DNA from: Pseudomonas sp. MWU16-30317
GTDB taxonomy: Bacteria > Pseudomonadota > Gammaproteobacteria > Pseudomonadales > Pseudomonadaceae
Length of the DNA: 64,000 bases
Assembly: GCF_020515695.1 (NCBI RefSeq)
Contig: NZ_JAIWJA010000012.1
Span: 62,001-126,000, forward strand
Direction of reading: 5' to 3'
Both the position numbers and the translations under genes were made by a program. Within the stretch, counting starts at the first letter, position 1. The number at the start of each line of letters is the position of its first letter. The notes under the pieces are model-generated. The model saw nothing but the letters and a program-made list of their open reading frames with translations, did not search any database and was not told the DNA's origin. This document shows positions 1-8,158 of this stretch, piece after piece.

Positions 1-251
1 GTGGTGACCGAGGCACCGACAGCTTCGACTATCCCTGAGCCTTCATGGCCTAGAACGATTGGCAACGGCGTAGGAAACAGCTGATCGCGTACCACCATGT
101 CGGTATGGCAGACACCAGTGGCGACGATGCGCACGCGTACTTCATCGGCGCGGGGCACGGCGAGATTCGCGCGCTCCAGCTTCAGTGGCGCCCCCGCTTC
201 GCGCAGGACAGCAACGGTAACTTCGACAGGTTTGAGTTCGCTTACGGACAT
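1..251 (-). CDS. Zn-dependent aryl-alcohol dehydrogenase, N-terminal part (3' end outside window)
   Basis: The reverse strand from 251 reads 83 codons without a stop to the window edge. The protein has the N-terminal GroES-like fold of zinc alcohol dehydrogenases: a VRIVATGVCHTD segment (catalytic-zinc Cys, then Thr-Asp) and an IVLGHEGSGIVE segment (zinc His-Glu). The spacing resembles benzyl/aryl-alcohol dehydrogenases of the XylB type. It lies 99 bp downstream of the salicylate hydroxylase gene on the same strand, so the two probably share a transcript. Oxidation of salicyl or benzyl alcohol ahead of salicylate hydroxylation is inferred from position only. The Rossmann domain is outside the window, so substrate class cannot be tested here. 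Confidence 0.85.
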   Translation of the reverse strand, partial: MSVSELKPVEVTVAVLREAGAPLKLERANLAVPRADEVRVRIVATGVCHTDMVVRDQLFPTPLPIVLGHEGSGIVEAVGASVT

Positions 252-350
252 GCCTTGATTCTCTTTATTGGTTTTCTTGGGGTTGGGCGGTGTCGGTCGA
301 TCTAGCTGCAAGGCTGCAACGACCGCACAAGGCGGCCGTGCACACCAAGG

Positions 351-1640
351 CTAGGCTCGGGCGGATGCAGTCCAGCCGAGTCGTACCTGGGCTTGCGCCA
401 GGTCGGCGGCCATATCGTGATTCCACAGCCAGTCGAAACGACTGGCCAGGGTGGATGAGAGCAGCGCTTCGTCGCCCTCCACCTTTTGGTCTCGATACTC
501 GTAGAGGTCCCCGGCTTCATGGGAAGTGCGCTGCACGCGACAAGCGCGCGGACGGCGAATCTCGTCGTAGACCTTCAGCACCTCTGTAGGGCTGGCCTCG
601 GTCACGCGGGGGTCGGCCAGCACTTGCGCCAACAGCCAGGCATCTTCCAGGCCCTGGCCCGCGCCAGCGCCTTGGTGAGGAAGCATCGCGTGCGCCGCAT
701 CGCCGATCAGCCCTACGCGGCCGTGCACGTAGCACGGCAGCTCATCGAGCTCGTGCAGTGCCCAAAGCGTCGGCGCTGGAATACATTCCAGCAGCACGCG
801 TACGGCATCCCCCCAATGCGCAAAAGCCTCAAGCATCTGGGCCTGGGAGGTGGCTTTTACCCAAGGCGTATCCTGCGGCCAGACAGGATCTGGGGAAGTA
901 CGATCCGAAATGAAAGCGACCACATTGATCAACCTGCCCTGCTTCACCGGGAAGGTCAGAATGTGGGCATCGAGGCCGAGGTACATTTGCGGTACGTTGA
1001 TCAGGTGCTCGTCGACACCGGCCGCCCGATAGGCTGCCCGCAGCTGTTCGCTGTCGATCATTCCGCGGTAGGCGCAGGTTCCGCTGAATTTGGGCGCGAC
1101 CAAGGGCTGGCCCAACCCCTCAAGCACATAGTCACGGATGTTGGACTTGATGCCGTCGGCTGCTATAAGCAGGTCACACTCATGGGCGCTGCCATCGGCG
1201 AAGTGAACTCGAACACGCTCGCCCTGCTGCTCCACCCGCGTGGCACGTTTATCGAAACTTGCCACGCCTTCGGGCAAGCGCGTCGCCAGTGCATCGAGGA
1301 AGTCGGCACGATGAACAGACGATTGACCTACACCTTGGGCCACACTGGCGCCCAGGTATCCTGCGTCTTCGCCGCGGCGCCATTCGAACCAGATATCTTG
1401 CCACGGTGCTGCCGTTCGATCAGCGATGAGCTCGTAGGGTTTGCCAAGGCCAAGCCCTTCGATAGCCCGTACGGCATTGGCACCAAAGGAAACACCCGCG
1501 CCTACCTCGCCGAACGCAGGGGCAGCTTCGAAAAGTTGAACATCAAGATGGGAGTGACGGCACAGATCCAGTGCCAACGCCACCCCGGCGATACCGCCAC
1601 CAACGATACCGATCTGCAGCTTGGAATGAGGGCTACTCAT
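351..1640 (-). CDS. nahG: Salicylate 1-monooxygenase (FAD-dependent, NahG/SalA type)
   Basis: This 429-residue flavoprotein would convert salicylate, NADH and O2 to catechol and CO2 in the cytoplasm. It has the class A flavin monooxygenase layout: a dinucleotide-binding GGGIAG at residues 14-19, the DG motif at 162-163 (AADGIKS) and the second FAD motif GDAAHAMLPHQGAGAG from 313. Length and long stretches, such as EVGAGVSFGANAVRAI and VGQSSVHRADFLDAL, match NahG of naphthalene plasmids as I know it, well beyond generic hydroxylases. It is divergent from a NahR-type activator at 1785, with an inducer-type box between them, and is followed by an alcohol dehydrogenase. No catechol-cleavage genes are in view, so ring fission must be encoded elsewhere. 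6-Hydroxynicotinate monooxygenase is a more distant alternative. Confidence 0.93.
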   Translation of the reverse strand: MSSPHSKLQIGIVGGGIAGVALALDLCRHSHLDVQLFEAAPAFGEVGAGVSFGANAVRAIEGLGLGKPYELIADRTAAPWQDIWFEWRRGEDAGYLGASVAQGVGQSSVHRADFLDALATRLPEGVASFDKRATRVEQQGERVRVHFADGSAHECDLLIAADGIKSNIRDYVLEGLGQPLVAPKFSGTCAYRGMIDSEQLRAAYRAAGVDEHLINVPQMYLGLDAHILTFPVKQGRLINVVAFISDRTSPDPVWPQDTPWVKATSQAQMLEAFAHWGDAVRVLLECIPAPTLWALHELDELPCYVHGRVGLIGDAAHAMLPHQGAGAGQGLEDAWLLAQVLADPRVTEASPTEVLKVYDEIRRPRACRVQRTSHEAGDLYEYRDQKVEGDEALLSSTLASRFDWLWNHDMAADLAQAQVRLGWTASARA

Positions 1641-1726
1641 GGGAAGACCTTATGTGTTGTTTTTGGAATAGACCGATCATGACTATTCACAACCCATTGA
1701 TAAATGGCGCCATCCCCATACACACT

Positions 1727-1741
1727 ATCACCAGTGTGAAT
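1727..1741 (-). promoter_or_regulatory. NahR-type activator box upstream of nahG
   Basis: On the minus strand this reads ATTCACACTGGTGAT, one mismatch from the NahR consensus ATTCAC-GCT-N2-TGAT as I recall it. It lies within an inverted repeat, ATACACACT-ATCACC-AGTGTGAAT (1718-1741), whose 9-bp arms match at 8 positions. It ends 87 bp upstream of the nahG start codon, a usual place for a LysR activator site. It could serve both divergent genes. Confidence 0.75.
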
Positions 1742-1784
1742 ATACTTCCTCGCGTTGTTTCCCCTTGATCCCCAGAGAACGCTC

Positions 1785-2684
1785 ATGCAGCTACGCGAAC
1801 TGGATCTCAATCTGTTGGTGGTTTTTCACCAGTTACTCATCGACCGCAGCGTTTCCAGGGCGGCCGAAAATCTGGGAATGACCCAGCCGGCGGTGAGCAA
1901 TGCGTTAAAGCGTCTGCGCGGCGTGCTTGGCGATGAGCTGTTCGTTCGCACGTCACTAGGCATGGATCCAACCCCCTATGCGGTACAGCTTGCGGAGCCG
2001 GTCTCCCACGCAATCACCACCTTGCACGGCGCCCTCAACCGTCATGATCACTTCGACCCCGCTACGGCGCAAAAGCGCTTTACCGTGGCAATGACCGATA
2101 TTGGCGAGATCTATTTCATGCCGCGGCTGATCGAGCGCCTGTTGGCGGCCTCTCCGGGGATTTCAGTCAGCACCCTGCGCAGTCATGCGGGTCTGTCCGA
2201 GGGACTGGCCAATGGCGATGTCGATCTGGCAGTCGGCCTGCTCCCGGACCTGCAGGCAGGCTTCTATCAGCGGCGCTTGTTCCACCATCGTTACGTGTGC
2301 CTGTGCCGCGAAGGCCACCCGATTACCCGCAGTGAAATGACCCAGGCGCTGTTCTGTCAGTACGGCCACGTTCGAATTGTGGCCGCCAGCACTGGCCACG
2401 GCGAGATCGACACCTATATGCACCGCGCTGGGCTGGTCAGGGAAATCCGCCTGGAGGTGCCGCATTTCGTTGCCGTGGGCCATATCCTGCAGAACACTGA
2501 TTTGATTGCCACAGTACCCGAGCGGTTTGCCACCAGCTGCGTCGGTCCGTTCGGCCTGACCACGGTACCTTTGCCCCTGCCACTGCCGGAAATAGCCATC
2601 AACCTGTTCTGGCACACGCGATTCAACCGTGATCCAGCCAATATCTGGTTCCGCAATTTGATGTTCGAGCTGTTCAGCGACTAG
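1785..2684 (+). CDS. nahR: NahR/SalR-type LysR activator of salicylate catabolism
   Basis: The 299-residue LysR regulator is predicted to sense salicylate and activate the divergent nahG. The winged-helix domain covers roughly residues 1-65 (MQLRELDLNLLVVFHQLL, then TQPAVSNALKRLR). The effector domain keeps stretches typical of NahR, such as AMTDIGEIYFMPRL and HFVAVGHILQNTDLIATVP. The ATG at 1785 is chosen over an in-frame TTG at 1755 because the protein then starts exactly as NahR does, and AGAGAA lies just upstream. The gene is convergent with the next LysR gene, 23 bp away. NahR is normally bound constitutively and activated by salicylate; that part is family knowledge. Confidence 0.92.
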   Translation: MQLRELDLNLLVVFHQLLIDRSVSRAAENLGMTQPAVSNALKRLRGVLGDELFVRTSLGMDPTPYAVQLAEPVSHAITTLHGALNRHDHFDPATAQKRFTVAMTDIGEIYFMPRLIERLLAASPGISVSTLRSHAGLSEGLANGDVDLAVGLLPDLQAGFYQRRLFHHRYVCLCREGHPITRSEMTQALFCQYGHVRIVAASTGHGEIDTYMHRAGLVREIRLEVPHFVAVGHILQNTDLIATVPERFATSCVGPFGLTTVPLPLPLPEIAINLFWHTRFNRDPANIWFRNLMFELFSD

Positions 2685-2707
2685 GCCCGCACCGCAAAAG
2701 AAGTGGG

Positions 2708-3610
2708 TCAGGACCAACCTTGGCAAATCTTCACCAGTTCATCGACCGCATACCGAACCTTGGGCCGCAAATGCGAAACCTTTGGCCATACTGCATGCAC
2801 GTCCACCGCCTCCGGCTCGAACTCCTGGAGCACCTCTACCAGTCTTCCTGCCTTGATATCGTCTTCGAGCAAGGCACGCGGCATTTGGCACAGGCCGATC
2901 CCGGCCACAGCGCCGGTAATCATGACTTCACCATCGCCGATCTGGTGAGTCGAAGGGGGCGCGTAGCGTACCTTCTCGCCCTTCAGATTGACCCGCCAAC
3001 TTAATGGCTGGCCGCGTCGATGACCCACAATGCAGTGGTGGGTGGCCAGGTCAGCCAGACTCTTGGGCTCCCCGGCCCGGGCCAGATAGCTAGGCGCCGC
3101 GCATATGACCCATCGCTGGCGCGTCAGCAAGCGTGCAACCAATCCATGGGTGTCCTTGAGTTCGCCAAAGCGCACCAACAGGTCGATGCCCTCTTCGATC
3201 GGATCCACCAAGTGATCGGAAAAGGTAATGTTGAGTTGCAGCGCCGGATATTTCTGGGCGATCTCGAATAGCAGCGGCGCGCCGACACGACGCCCGAATG
3301 CCACAGGCATATCAACCCGCAACCGCCCAGACGGCTCGCGGTCTCCGGGACCAAGGCCTCGTTCAGCAGTACTGATTTCTTCCAGGCCCGTCGAACAGGC
3401 CGCGAAGTAAGCCTCGCCATCGGCGGTAAGACTGATACGGCGCGTAGACCGATGAAAAAGCTGCGTGCCCAGGCGCTCTTCAAGACGCGCAATTGCCTTG
3501 CCAACCGCTGATTTGGAGATACCGAGGCGCTCGGCGGCCTCAGTGAAACTTTGGGCCCGAGCAGCTACAACGAAGGTGAGGACACCCTGAAGCGTATCTG
3601 TAGGAAGCAT
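2708..3610 (-). CDS. LysR-family transcriptional regulator
   Basis: A complete 300-residue LysR regulator. An N-terminal helix-turn-helix (SFTEAAERLGISKSAVGKAI, about residues 20-40) is followed by a substrate-binding-like effector domain. It belongs to the CrgA/PtrA-like subgroup recognisable by HRSTRRISLT and by RVDMPVAFGRR in the linker. It is divergent from a tautomerase/ABM/SDR/hydrolase gene set starting at 3836, the usual arrangement for a regulator of that set. A GTAGA-N7-TCTAC inverted repeat sits 15 bp upstream of its start. Its effector domain closely resembles the truncated LysR at 20033-20664. Ligand unknown. Confidence 0.92.
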   Translation of the reverse strand: MLPTDTLQGVLTFVVAARAQSFTEAAERLGISKSAVGKAIARLEERLGTQLFHRSTRRISLTADGEAYFAACSTGLEEISTAERGLGPGDREPSGRLRVDMPVAFGRRVGAPLLFEIAQKYPALQLNITFSDHLVDPIEEGIDLLVRFGELKDTHGLVARLLTRQRWVICAAPSYLARAGEPKSLADLATHHCIVGHRRGQPLSWRVNLKGEKVRYAPPSTHQIGDGEVMITGAVAGIGLCQMPRALLEDDIKAGRLVEVLQEFEPEAVDVHAVWPKVSHLRPKVRYAVDELVKICQGWS

Positions 3611-3624
3611 AAGTACTGACCACT

Positions 3625-3641
3625 GTAGATATTTTGTCTAC
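3625..3641. promoter_or_regulatory. Inverted repeat GTAGA-N7-TCTAC, candidate LysR operator
   Basis: A 5-bp inverted repeat with a 7-bp AT-rich spacer in the 225-bp divergent gap between the LysR gene (2708-3610) and the tautomerase gene. Size and place suit a LysR half-site pair. No binding consensus is known to me for this regulator, so the call rests on symmetry and position. Confidence 0.4.
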
Positions 3642-3835
3642 CCATAAGAGAGCTAAGGGCTGTTTATCGCAGATGATTTCTACACTAGCATGGATTCATC
3701 TCGAAAGGTGACCGAGGCTCGAGGCCCAGCGCCCTGCACTTAGCGCTTTACACCTTGCGAGCGGGAAGCCAGCCAAAGGCCGAAAAGCCGATGACGCCTC
3801 CACTCATTTCAAACTTCATCCAAAAGGAATATTCC

Positions 3836-4033
3836 ATGCCCGTAGTACGTGTCAGCTGGTTCGAAGGTAAAGAGCACGCCGCTAAAGAAGCCGTTGCCAA
3901 AGAAATCACCGAAAGCATCGTCAAGAACACCGGTACCGATGCCAACTACATCTACGTCATCTTCGAAGACGTAGCACCGTCCGACTGGGCAGGTGCCGGC
4001 AAGCTGTTCGGTGGCGCGCCCGACAAGTCCTGA
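3836..4033 (+). CDS. 4-oxalocrotonate tautomerase-family protein
   Basis: A 65-residue protein that begins MPVVRVSWFEGK, exposing Pro-1 after Met removal; Pro-1 is the catalytic base of the 4-oxalocrotonate tautomerase family. The length is typical of the short hexameric members, and the end (YIYVIFEDV, then W) also fits. An in-frame upstream start at 3755 exists, but the ATG at 3836 is preceded by AAAAGGAA and leaves Pro at position 2. It is first in a four-gene set on the plus strand. The substrate could be a dienol or enone product of aromatic or terpenoid degradation; the sequence does not say which. Confidence 0.88.
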   Translation: MPVVRVSWFEGKEHAAKEAVAKEITESIVKNTGTDANYIYVIFEDVAPSDWAGAGKLFGGAPDKS

Positions 4034-4121
4034 CTTGTCTGCACGCCTCAATGCATCGGCTGGTTCAGCGATGCATCACCCTGCTCGTCTGCGGACGGCA
4101 CCCTCGAACGAGAATCCTCTT

Positions 4122-4475
4122 ATGCACCCGTATATTTCTTGCTTGTTCACCCTCGCAGTAAAGCCTGAAGAATTCGCCGAATTCAAAGCCCTGATCGCTC
4201 AGATCGTTCCAGAGACCCAAAAGGAACCTGGCACTTTGGTCTACGAGTACAGCGTCAACGAAGACAACAGCACCGCGCATATCCTTGAACGTTACAAGGC
4301 CGACTCCGTGGTCAGCCACGTCGACCTCACGTTTGCTCCTTTTGGCGAGCGTTTTCTGCAGCTGTGCACCATCACCAGCCTGACCGTCTACGGCACCCCT
4401 GACGCGGAAATCCGCAAGCGCCTTGACCCGTTCGGCGCCGTGTACATGACGCCGTTTGACGGCTTCAGCCGCTGA
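4122..4475 (+). CDS. Antibiotic-biosynthesis-monooxygenase (ABM/YgiN-like) family protein
   Basis: This 117-residue single-domain ferredoxin-like-fold protein resembles the putative quinol monooxygenases: a first strand ISCLFTLAVKPEEFAEFKALI, a middle GTLVYEYSVNEDNSTAHILERY, and the helix-strand ending with HVDLTFAPFGERF. Members oxidise hydroquinones or small polyketides without a cofactor, but many are uncharacterised. The ATG at 4122 is preferred over an extension from 3993, because the extension would overlap the tautomerase gene and has no family counterpart. It lies between the tautomerase and an SDR, suggesting a quinone or enone conversion set. Specific reaction unknown. Confidence 0.82.
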   Translation: MHPYISCLFTLAVKPEEFAEFKALIAQIVPETQKEPGTLVYEYSVNEDNSTAHILERYKADSVVSHVDLTFAPFGERFLQLCTITSLTVYGTPDAEIRKRLDPFGAVYMTPFDGFSR

Positions 4476-4605
4476 GCGCTGCAACCTGCGCAGTCCCGAC
4501 GGCTGTTCAAGACGTGCTCGAGTTCGTTTGATCGCAGCCCAAATTTGGGAGGAGCGGCCAACTTGTATAGGCCCCACCTTCCACACCTGTTCTTGAGGAG
4601 TCACC

Positions 4606-5399
4606 ATGAAAATAGATTTGAGCGGTAAACGCGCGCTGGTCACCGCTTCGACCAGCGGTATCGGCTACTCGATAGCCAAAGGCCTGGCTGAGGCCGGCGC
4701 AACGGTCATCGTCAATGGCCGCAGCGAAAAGTCCGTCACGGACGCCATCGCTCGTCTGCAAGCAGCAGTGCCAGACGCCTCGATCTCCGGCGTCGCGGCC
4801 GACCTGGGCAATGCGCAAGGCGCAGCGGCCTTGGTCAGCGGTGCGGGTACGATCGACGTGCTGGTCAACAACGCCGGTATCTACGGCACTCAGGATTTTT
4901 TTGAAACCGCCGACGACGTCTGGGACCAGTACTGGGACACCAACGTCATGTCGGGCGTCCGCCTGAGCCGCGCTCTGTTGCCCGCCATGGTCGCCAAGGG
5001 TTGGGGCCGGGTGGTGTTCATCGCCTCCGAGTCGGCCCGTAACATCCCAGCCGACATGATCCACTATGGCGTCTCGAAAACGGCCCAGCTGGGTTTGGCC
5101 CGGGGCTTGGCCAAACGCGTTGCCGGCAGCGGCGTGACCGTCAACAGCGTGTTGCCGGGCCCGACCTTGTCCGAGGCTTGGCCGACATGCTCCAGGCCGA
5201 AGTGCAGCGTAGCGGCAAATCATTGGAGGCGGTCGCCGCCGAGTTTGTGATGGAGCATCGCCCGAGTTCGGTGATCCAGCGCGCCGCCTCCACCGAAGAA
5301 GTGGCCAACATGGTCGTCTACGTCTGCTCGCCTCAAGCCAGCGCGACCACCGGCGCCTCGCTGCGGGTCGACGGCGGCGTGGTCGACGACATCGTCTGA
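4606..5399 (+). pseudogene. Short-chain dehydrogenase/reductase with a -1 frameshift
   Basis: The frame from ATG 4606 (GAGGAG ribosome site) encodes an SDR: TGxxxGIG-type TASTSGIGYSIAKGL near residue 14, a LVNNAGIYG strand, the active-site Ser and Y-x-x-x-K (HYGVSKTAQLGLARGL) and the TVNSVLPGPT turn. It then leaves register after TLSE (5173-5175) and stops at 5250. The normal C-terminus, starting GLADMLQAEV and ending with the TGASLRVDGG signature, continues in the next frame to 5399. Adding one G in the GAGGCTTGG stretch (5173-5181) restores a 264-residue SDR of normal length. It is either a real inactivating single-base loss or a sequencing error. The neighbours are intact, and codon use stays normal on both sides of the break. 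Confidence 0.85.
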
Positions 5400-5402
5400 T
5401 GT

Positions 5403-5431
5403 GCAGGGCCGGCGAATTTCGCCGGCCCTGC
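5403..5431 (+). terminator. GC-rich hairpin after the SDR
   Basis: Perfect 12-bp stem GCAGGGCCGGCG / CGCCGGCCCTGC around an AATTT loop, starting 4 bp after the SDR stop codon. A TTTTT run follows 14 nt later, not directly, and ends 2 nt before the next start codon at 5453. It may terminate or only attenuate transcription into the hydrolase gene. Confidence 0.6.
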
Positions 5432-5452
5432 CGATTTATCGCAGGTTTTTGA

Positions 5453-6403
5453 ATGAATTACCCACTGCAGGCTTTATCTCTTCGCGATCTGCTCGGCGAA
5501 GAGTTCCAGTTCCCCCATGAGATCGCCGGCCAGCCATCCAAGGCATCGGATTTTGCTGGGCTTACGGTCAGTAGCTTCGTCACCACCGACAACGTCAATC
5601 TTGCGTACTGGGAAGCGGGCAGCGGCAAGCCGCTGGTGTTTATCCCCGGCTGGTCGGCAAATGGGGCGATGTACTTCCATCTCATGCAGCTGTTGAGCCA
5701 GCACTACCACGTGTATGTGCTGGACGTACGCAATCAAGGCCTGTCCGAAAAGGCCGCCTTTGGTAACCGAATTGCGCGCTATGCCATGGACGTCAAGGAG
5801 TTTGCTGAACACCTGGACCTGACTGAGGCCGACTATTGCGGTTGGTCGATGGGCGCGTCGGTGATGTGGGCCTACATCGATTTGTTTGGCACGCGCGGCG
5901 TTCGCACGCTGACCATTATCGACCAGGCGCCCTCGATCTATTGCCACGCCGACTGGACTGAGCAAGAGCGACTCGATGCAGGCGCATTCACCACCTCCCC
6001 GGAACGAATGATTGCGTCCTATACCGGTGGCACCACTAACATGCTGATTTCCCAGACCCGAGTACTGGAACGAGCGGTGGATGTCTCTTCACCCTATTTC
6101 CACAACGTCCTGAGCCTGGTCCAGGCGGTCGTGCGTGACGATATGGCCTTTACCGGACAGGTACTGTTTGATCACACCACCAACGACTGGCGGGATGTAA
6201 TCAGTACCAAGATCGATGTACCCACGGCCATTTTTACCGGCGAGTACAGCGATTGGCTGCACAGCCAGCATTGGATGAATTCGGTCATCGAGGGGTCGCA
6301 GCTTCACGTGTACACGAAAGCCGAGAACGGAGATCACTTTCTGGCGTTCAAGAATCCCGAGAAATTCGCAGCCGACCTGAGGGGCTTTCTCGACAACGCT
6401 TGA
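5453..6403 (+). CDS. Alpha/beta-hydrolase
   Basis: A 316-residue alpha/beta-hydrolase-fold protein. It shows the oxyanion-side VFIPGWSANG, the elbow CGWSMGAS carrying the nucleophilic Ser, an acid candidate in the IFTGEYSDWL loop, and the C-terminal His in NGDHFLAF. It lacks a signal peptide and is probably cytoplasmic. It follows the tautomerase/ABM/SDR genes in the same direction, separated by a strong hairpin ending 21 bp before its ATG. Candidate reactions are ester, lactone or C-C bond hydrolysis of a ring-cleavage product. A role as the missing lactone hydrolase of the Baeyer-Villiger operon at 20.7-28.3 kb is conceivable, but the distance argues against it. Confidence 0.85.
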   Translation: MNYPLQALSLRDLLGEEFQFPHEIAGQPSKASDFAGLTVSSFVTTDNVNLAYWEAGSGKPLVFIPGWSANGAMYFHLMQLLSQHYHVYVLDVRNQGLSEKAAFGNRIARYAMDVKEFAEHLDLTEADYCGWSMGASVMWAYIDLFGTRGVRTLTIIDQAPSIYCHADWTEQERLDAGAFTTSPERMIASYTGGTTNMLISQTRVLERAVDVSSPYFHNVLSLVQAVVRDDMAFTGQVLFDHTTNDWRDVISTKIDVPTAIFTGEYSDWLHSQHWMNSVIEGSQLHVYTKAENGDHFLAFKNPEKFAADLRGFLDNA

Positions 6404-6446
6404 GGCCGGACATCGATCGCCCCCAAGTCAACGTTCAACCCATCTT

Positions 6447-6487
6447 GCCCGGCCGACAGTTTCGCTCCCTTCGCGGCCGGGCCTTTT
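6447..6487 (+). terminator. Rho-independent terminator after the hydrolase gene
   Basis: Stem GCCCGGCC / GGCCGGGC (6447-6454 and 6475-6482) followed by CTTTT. It lies between the plus-strand hydrolase (stop 6403) and the convergent LysR gene (stop 6500), so it may serve both. Confidence 0.7.
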
Positions 6488-6499
6488 CCTATCGCTAAA

Positions 6500-7399
6500 T
6501 CACTGCTCCCATACCGGATGCGCGAAGCGCTCGGCCAGGTAGTTGACCAGCGCCCGCACCTTGGGCGGCAAATGCTTGCGCGATGGATAGACTATGTAGA
6601 CCCCCAGTTCGATCGAACGGTATTCGGGAAGAATCTCCTGCAACATCCCGGTGCGCAGATCCTCGGCCACCATAAAGCTCGGTTGCAAAGAAATTCCGCC
6701 GCCCGCCAAGGTGATGCTGTGACAGGTATCGCCATTGTTGCAGCGCACGACCGGACGCGTGCGCACGGTTTCAGGCCCAGCCGGCCCGTGAAACGTCCAG
6801 TCATTGCCGCTCGCGAAATTGGTATAGGCCACTACACCGTGCTCGGCAAGATTCTCCAACGCCAGCACCGGCGGATGACTCTGCAGATATTCTGGCGACG
6901 CGCACAGACACATCCGGGTAGTCGCAAGACGCCGCCCCACCAGCGACGAATTCTCCATGCGGGCGATACGAATGGCTGCATCGAATCCCTCTTCCACCAG
7001 ATCCACCAGCCGGTCGTTGAGGCTGATGTCCAACTCGATCTTGGGATATGCCTTCATGAAATCTGCCCAGACGGAGCCCAGGTGCAGGACGCCGAAACTC
7101 ACCGGCGCATTGACCCGTAGAACACCGGTCGGCTCGGGCGCCGCCGAAGATACCGCTTCCTCCGCCGCGTCCATCATCGCCAATACATCCTTGGCCTGAT
7201 GATAGAACTGCCGACCTTCCTCCGTGAGCGACAGGCGCCGTGTGGTGCGGTGCAACAGGCGCGCACCGAGTCTTTCCTCCAGCCCGCTGACATAGCGCGA
7301 GATGGCCGCCTTGGACATCTCCAGAGGCTGGGCGGCCCCTACGAAACTGCCCTTGTCGACCACCATGCAGAACACCTGCATTTCTAAAGCACGATCCAT
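6500..7399 (-). CDS. LysR-family transcriptional regulator
   Basis: A 299-residue LysR regulator. The helix-turn-helix segment (SFVGAAQPLEMSKAAISRYV) is followed by RTTRRLSLTEEGR and an effector domain containing NDRLVDLVEEGFDAAIRI, typical of the CrgA/DmlR-like group. It is divergent from the 7509-9666 gene set (F420-reductase-like protein, dioxygenase, carboxylesterase) with a 109-bp AT-rich promoter gap, so it most likely controls that set. Signal unknown. Confidence 0.92.
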   Translation of the reverse strand: MDRALEMQVFCMVVDKGSFVGAAQPLEMSKAAISRYVSGLEERLGARLLHRTTRRLSLTEEGRQFYHQAKDVLAMMDAAEEAVSSAAPEPTGVLRVNAPVSFGVLHLGSVWADFMKAYPKIELDISLNDRLVDLVEEGFDAAIRIARMENSSLVGRRLATTRMCLCASPEYLQSHPPVLALENLAEHGVVAYTNFASGNDWTFHGPAGPETVRTRPVVRCNNGDTCHSITLAGGGISLQPSFMVAEDLRTGMLQEILPEYRSIELGVYIVYPSRKHLPPKVRALVNYLAERFAHPVWEQ

Positions 7400-7508
7400 G
7401 ACTATCTCGCCTAGTGGAACTATTAATCATATTTACACTTATTTATGTCTTTTTTCAAACCTATAGACTAACCCCATCGAAACGCAAACCAACTCCTAAG
7501 AGGTAGCT

Positions 7509-8138
7509 ATGAAAATCACAGTAATCGGTACCGGCAACATGGGCTCGGCGTTCGCAAAACAACTCGATGCCGCCGGTCACACCGTGCGCATCACTGGCCG
7601 CGACCTTGAAAAAGCCAAGAGCGTCGCCGCACCGTTCACCAACGTCAGCGCCTATAACGCGGCTGAAGCACTGGGCGACAGCGAAGTAGTGATCGTCGCC
7701 ACTGCGTTCCCGGACGCCGCCGCAGCGCTGCAGAGCCTTGGCGATCTCACTGGCAAAGTGGTCATCGACATCACCAACCCGCTCAGCGCTGACTACATGT
7801 CACTGACCATTGGCCACGTTACCAGCGCTGCTGAAGAAATCGCCAAGGCAGTGCCCGGTGCCCAGGTCGTCAAGGCCTTCAACACCTTGTTCGCTCAGGT
7901 ACTGGCCGACGGCCCGCTGTTCGCTGACAACCAGCGCGGCAGCGTATTCGTTGCCAGTGACAGCGAACGCGCCAAACAAACCGCCGCTTCGTTGGCCCGC
8001 AGCCTGGGCTGGAACACAGTAGACGCCGGTGGCCTGGTCAATGCGCGTTATCTGGAGCCGCTGGCTGGTTTCAACATCTATCTCGGTTACGGCGCAGGCC
8101 TGGGCACTTCGGTCGCCCCCGTCTGGCTGAACAAGTAA
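7509..8138 (+). CDS. NAD(P)-binding oxidoreductase of the F420-reductase-like family
   Basis: 209 residues with an N-terminal Rossmann motif VIGTGNMGSAFAKQL and the fold of NADPH:F420 oxidoreductases (VVIDITNPLSADY, then VVKAFNTLFAQVL). Pseudomonads are not known to make F420, so another acceptor, possibly a flavin or quinone, is more likely; that is inference. The gene heads a three-gene set: the dioxygenase follows 20 bp after its stop, then a carboxylesterase. It has an AAGAGGT ribosome site just upstream and faces a divergent LysR regulator. Confidence 0.82.
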   Translation: MKITVIGTGNMGSAFAKQLDAAGHTVRITGRDLEKAKSVAAPFTNVSAYNAAEALGDSEVVIVATAFPDAAAALQSLGDLTGKVVIDITNPLSADYMSLTIGHVTSAAEEIAKAVPGAQVVKAFNTLFAQVLADGPLFADNQRGSVFVASDSERAKQTAASLARSLGWNTVDAGGLVNARYLEPLAGFNIYLGYGAGLGTSVAPVWLNK

Positions 8139-8158
8139 CTCAACCCGGAGTCAACGCC

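Noticed and set aside
486..1682. 398-codon open frame on the plus strand opposite nahG
   Set aside because: It is the antisense shadow of a well-supported NahG-type gene and encodes no recognisable protein.
1684..1700. Plus-strand ATTCAC near an ATTGAT as a second NahR box
   Set aside because: Spacing is two bases too long and the middle of the consensus is missing; the minus-strand box is much better.
5453..6403. Alpha/beta-hydrolase as the missing lactonase of the Baeyer-Villiger pathway
   Set aside because: It belongs by position to the tautomerase/ABM/SDR set, over 14 kb away from the operon and under different regulation.
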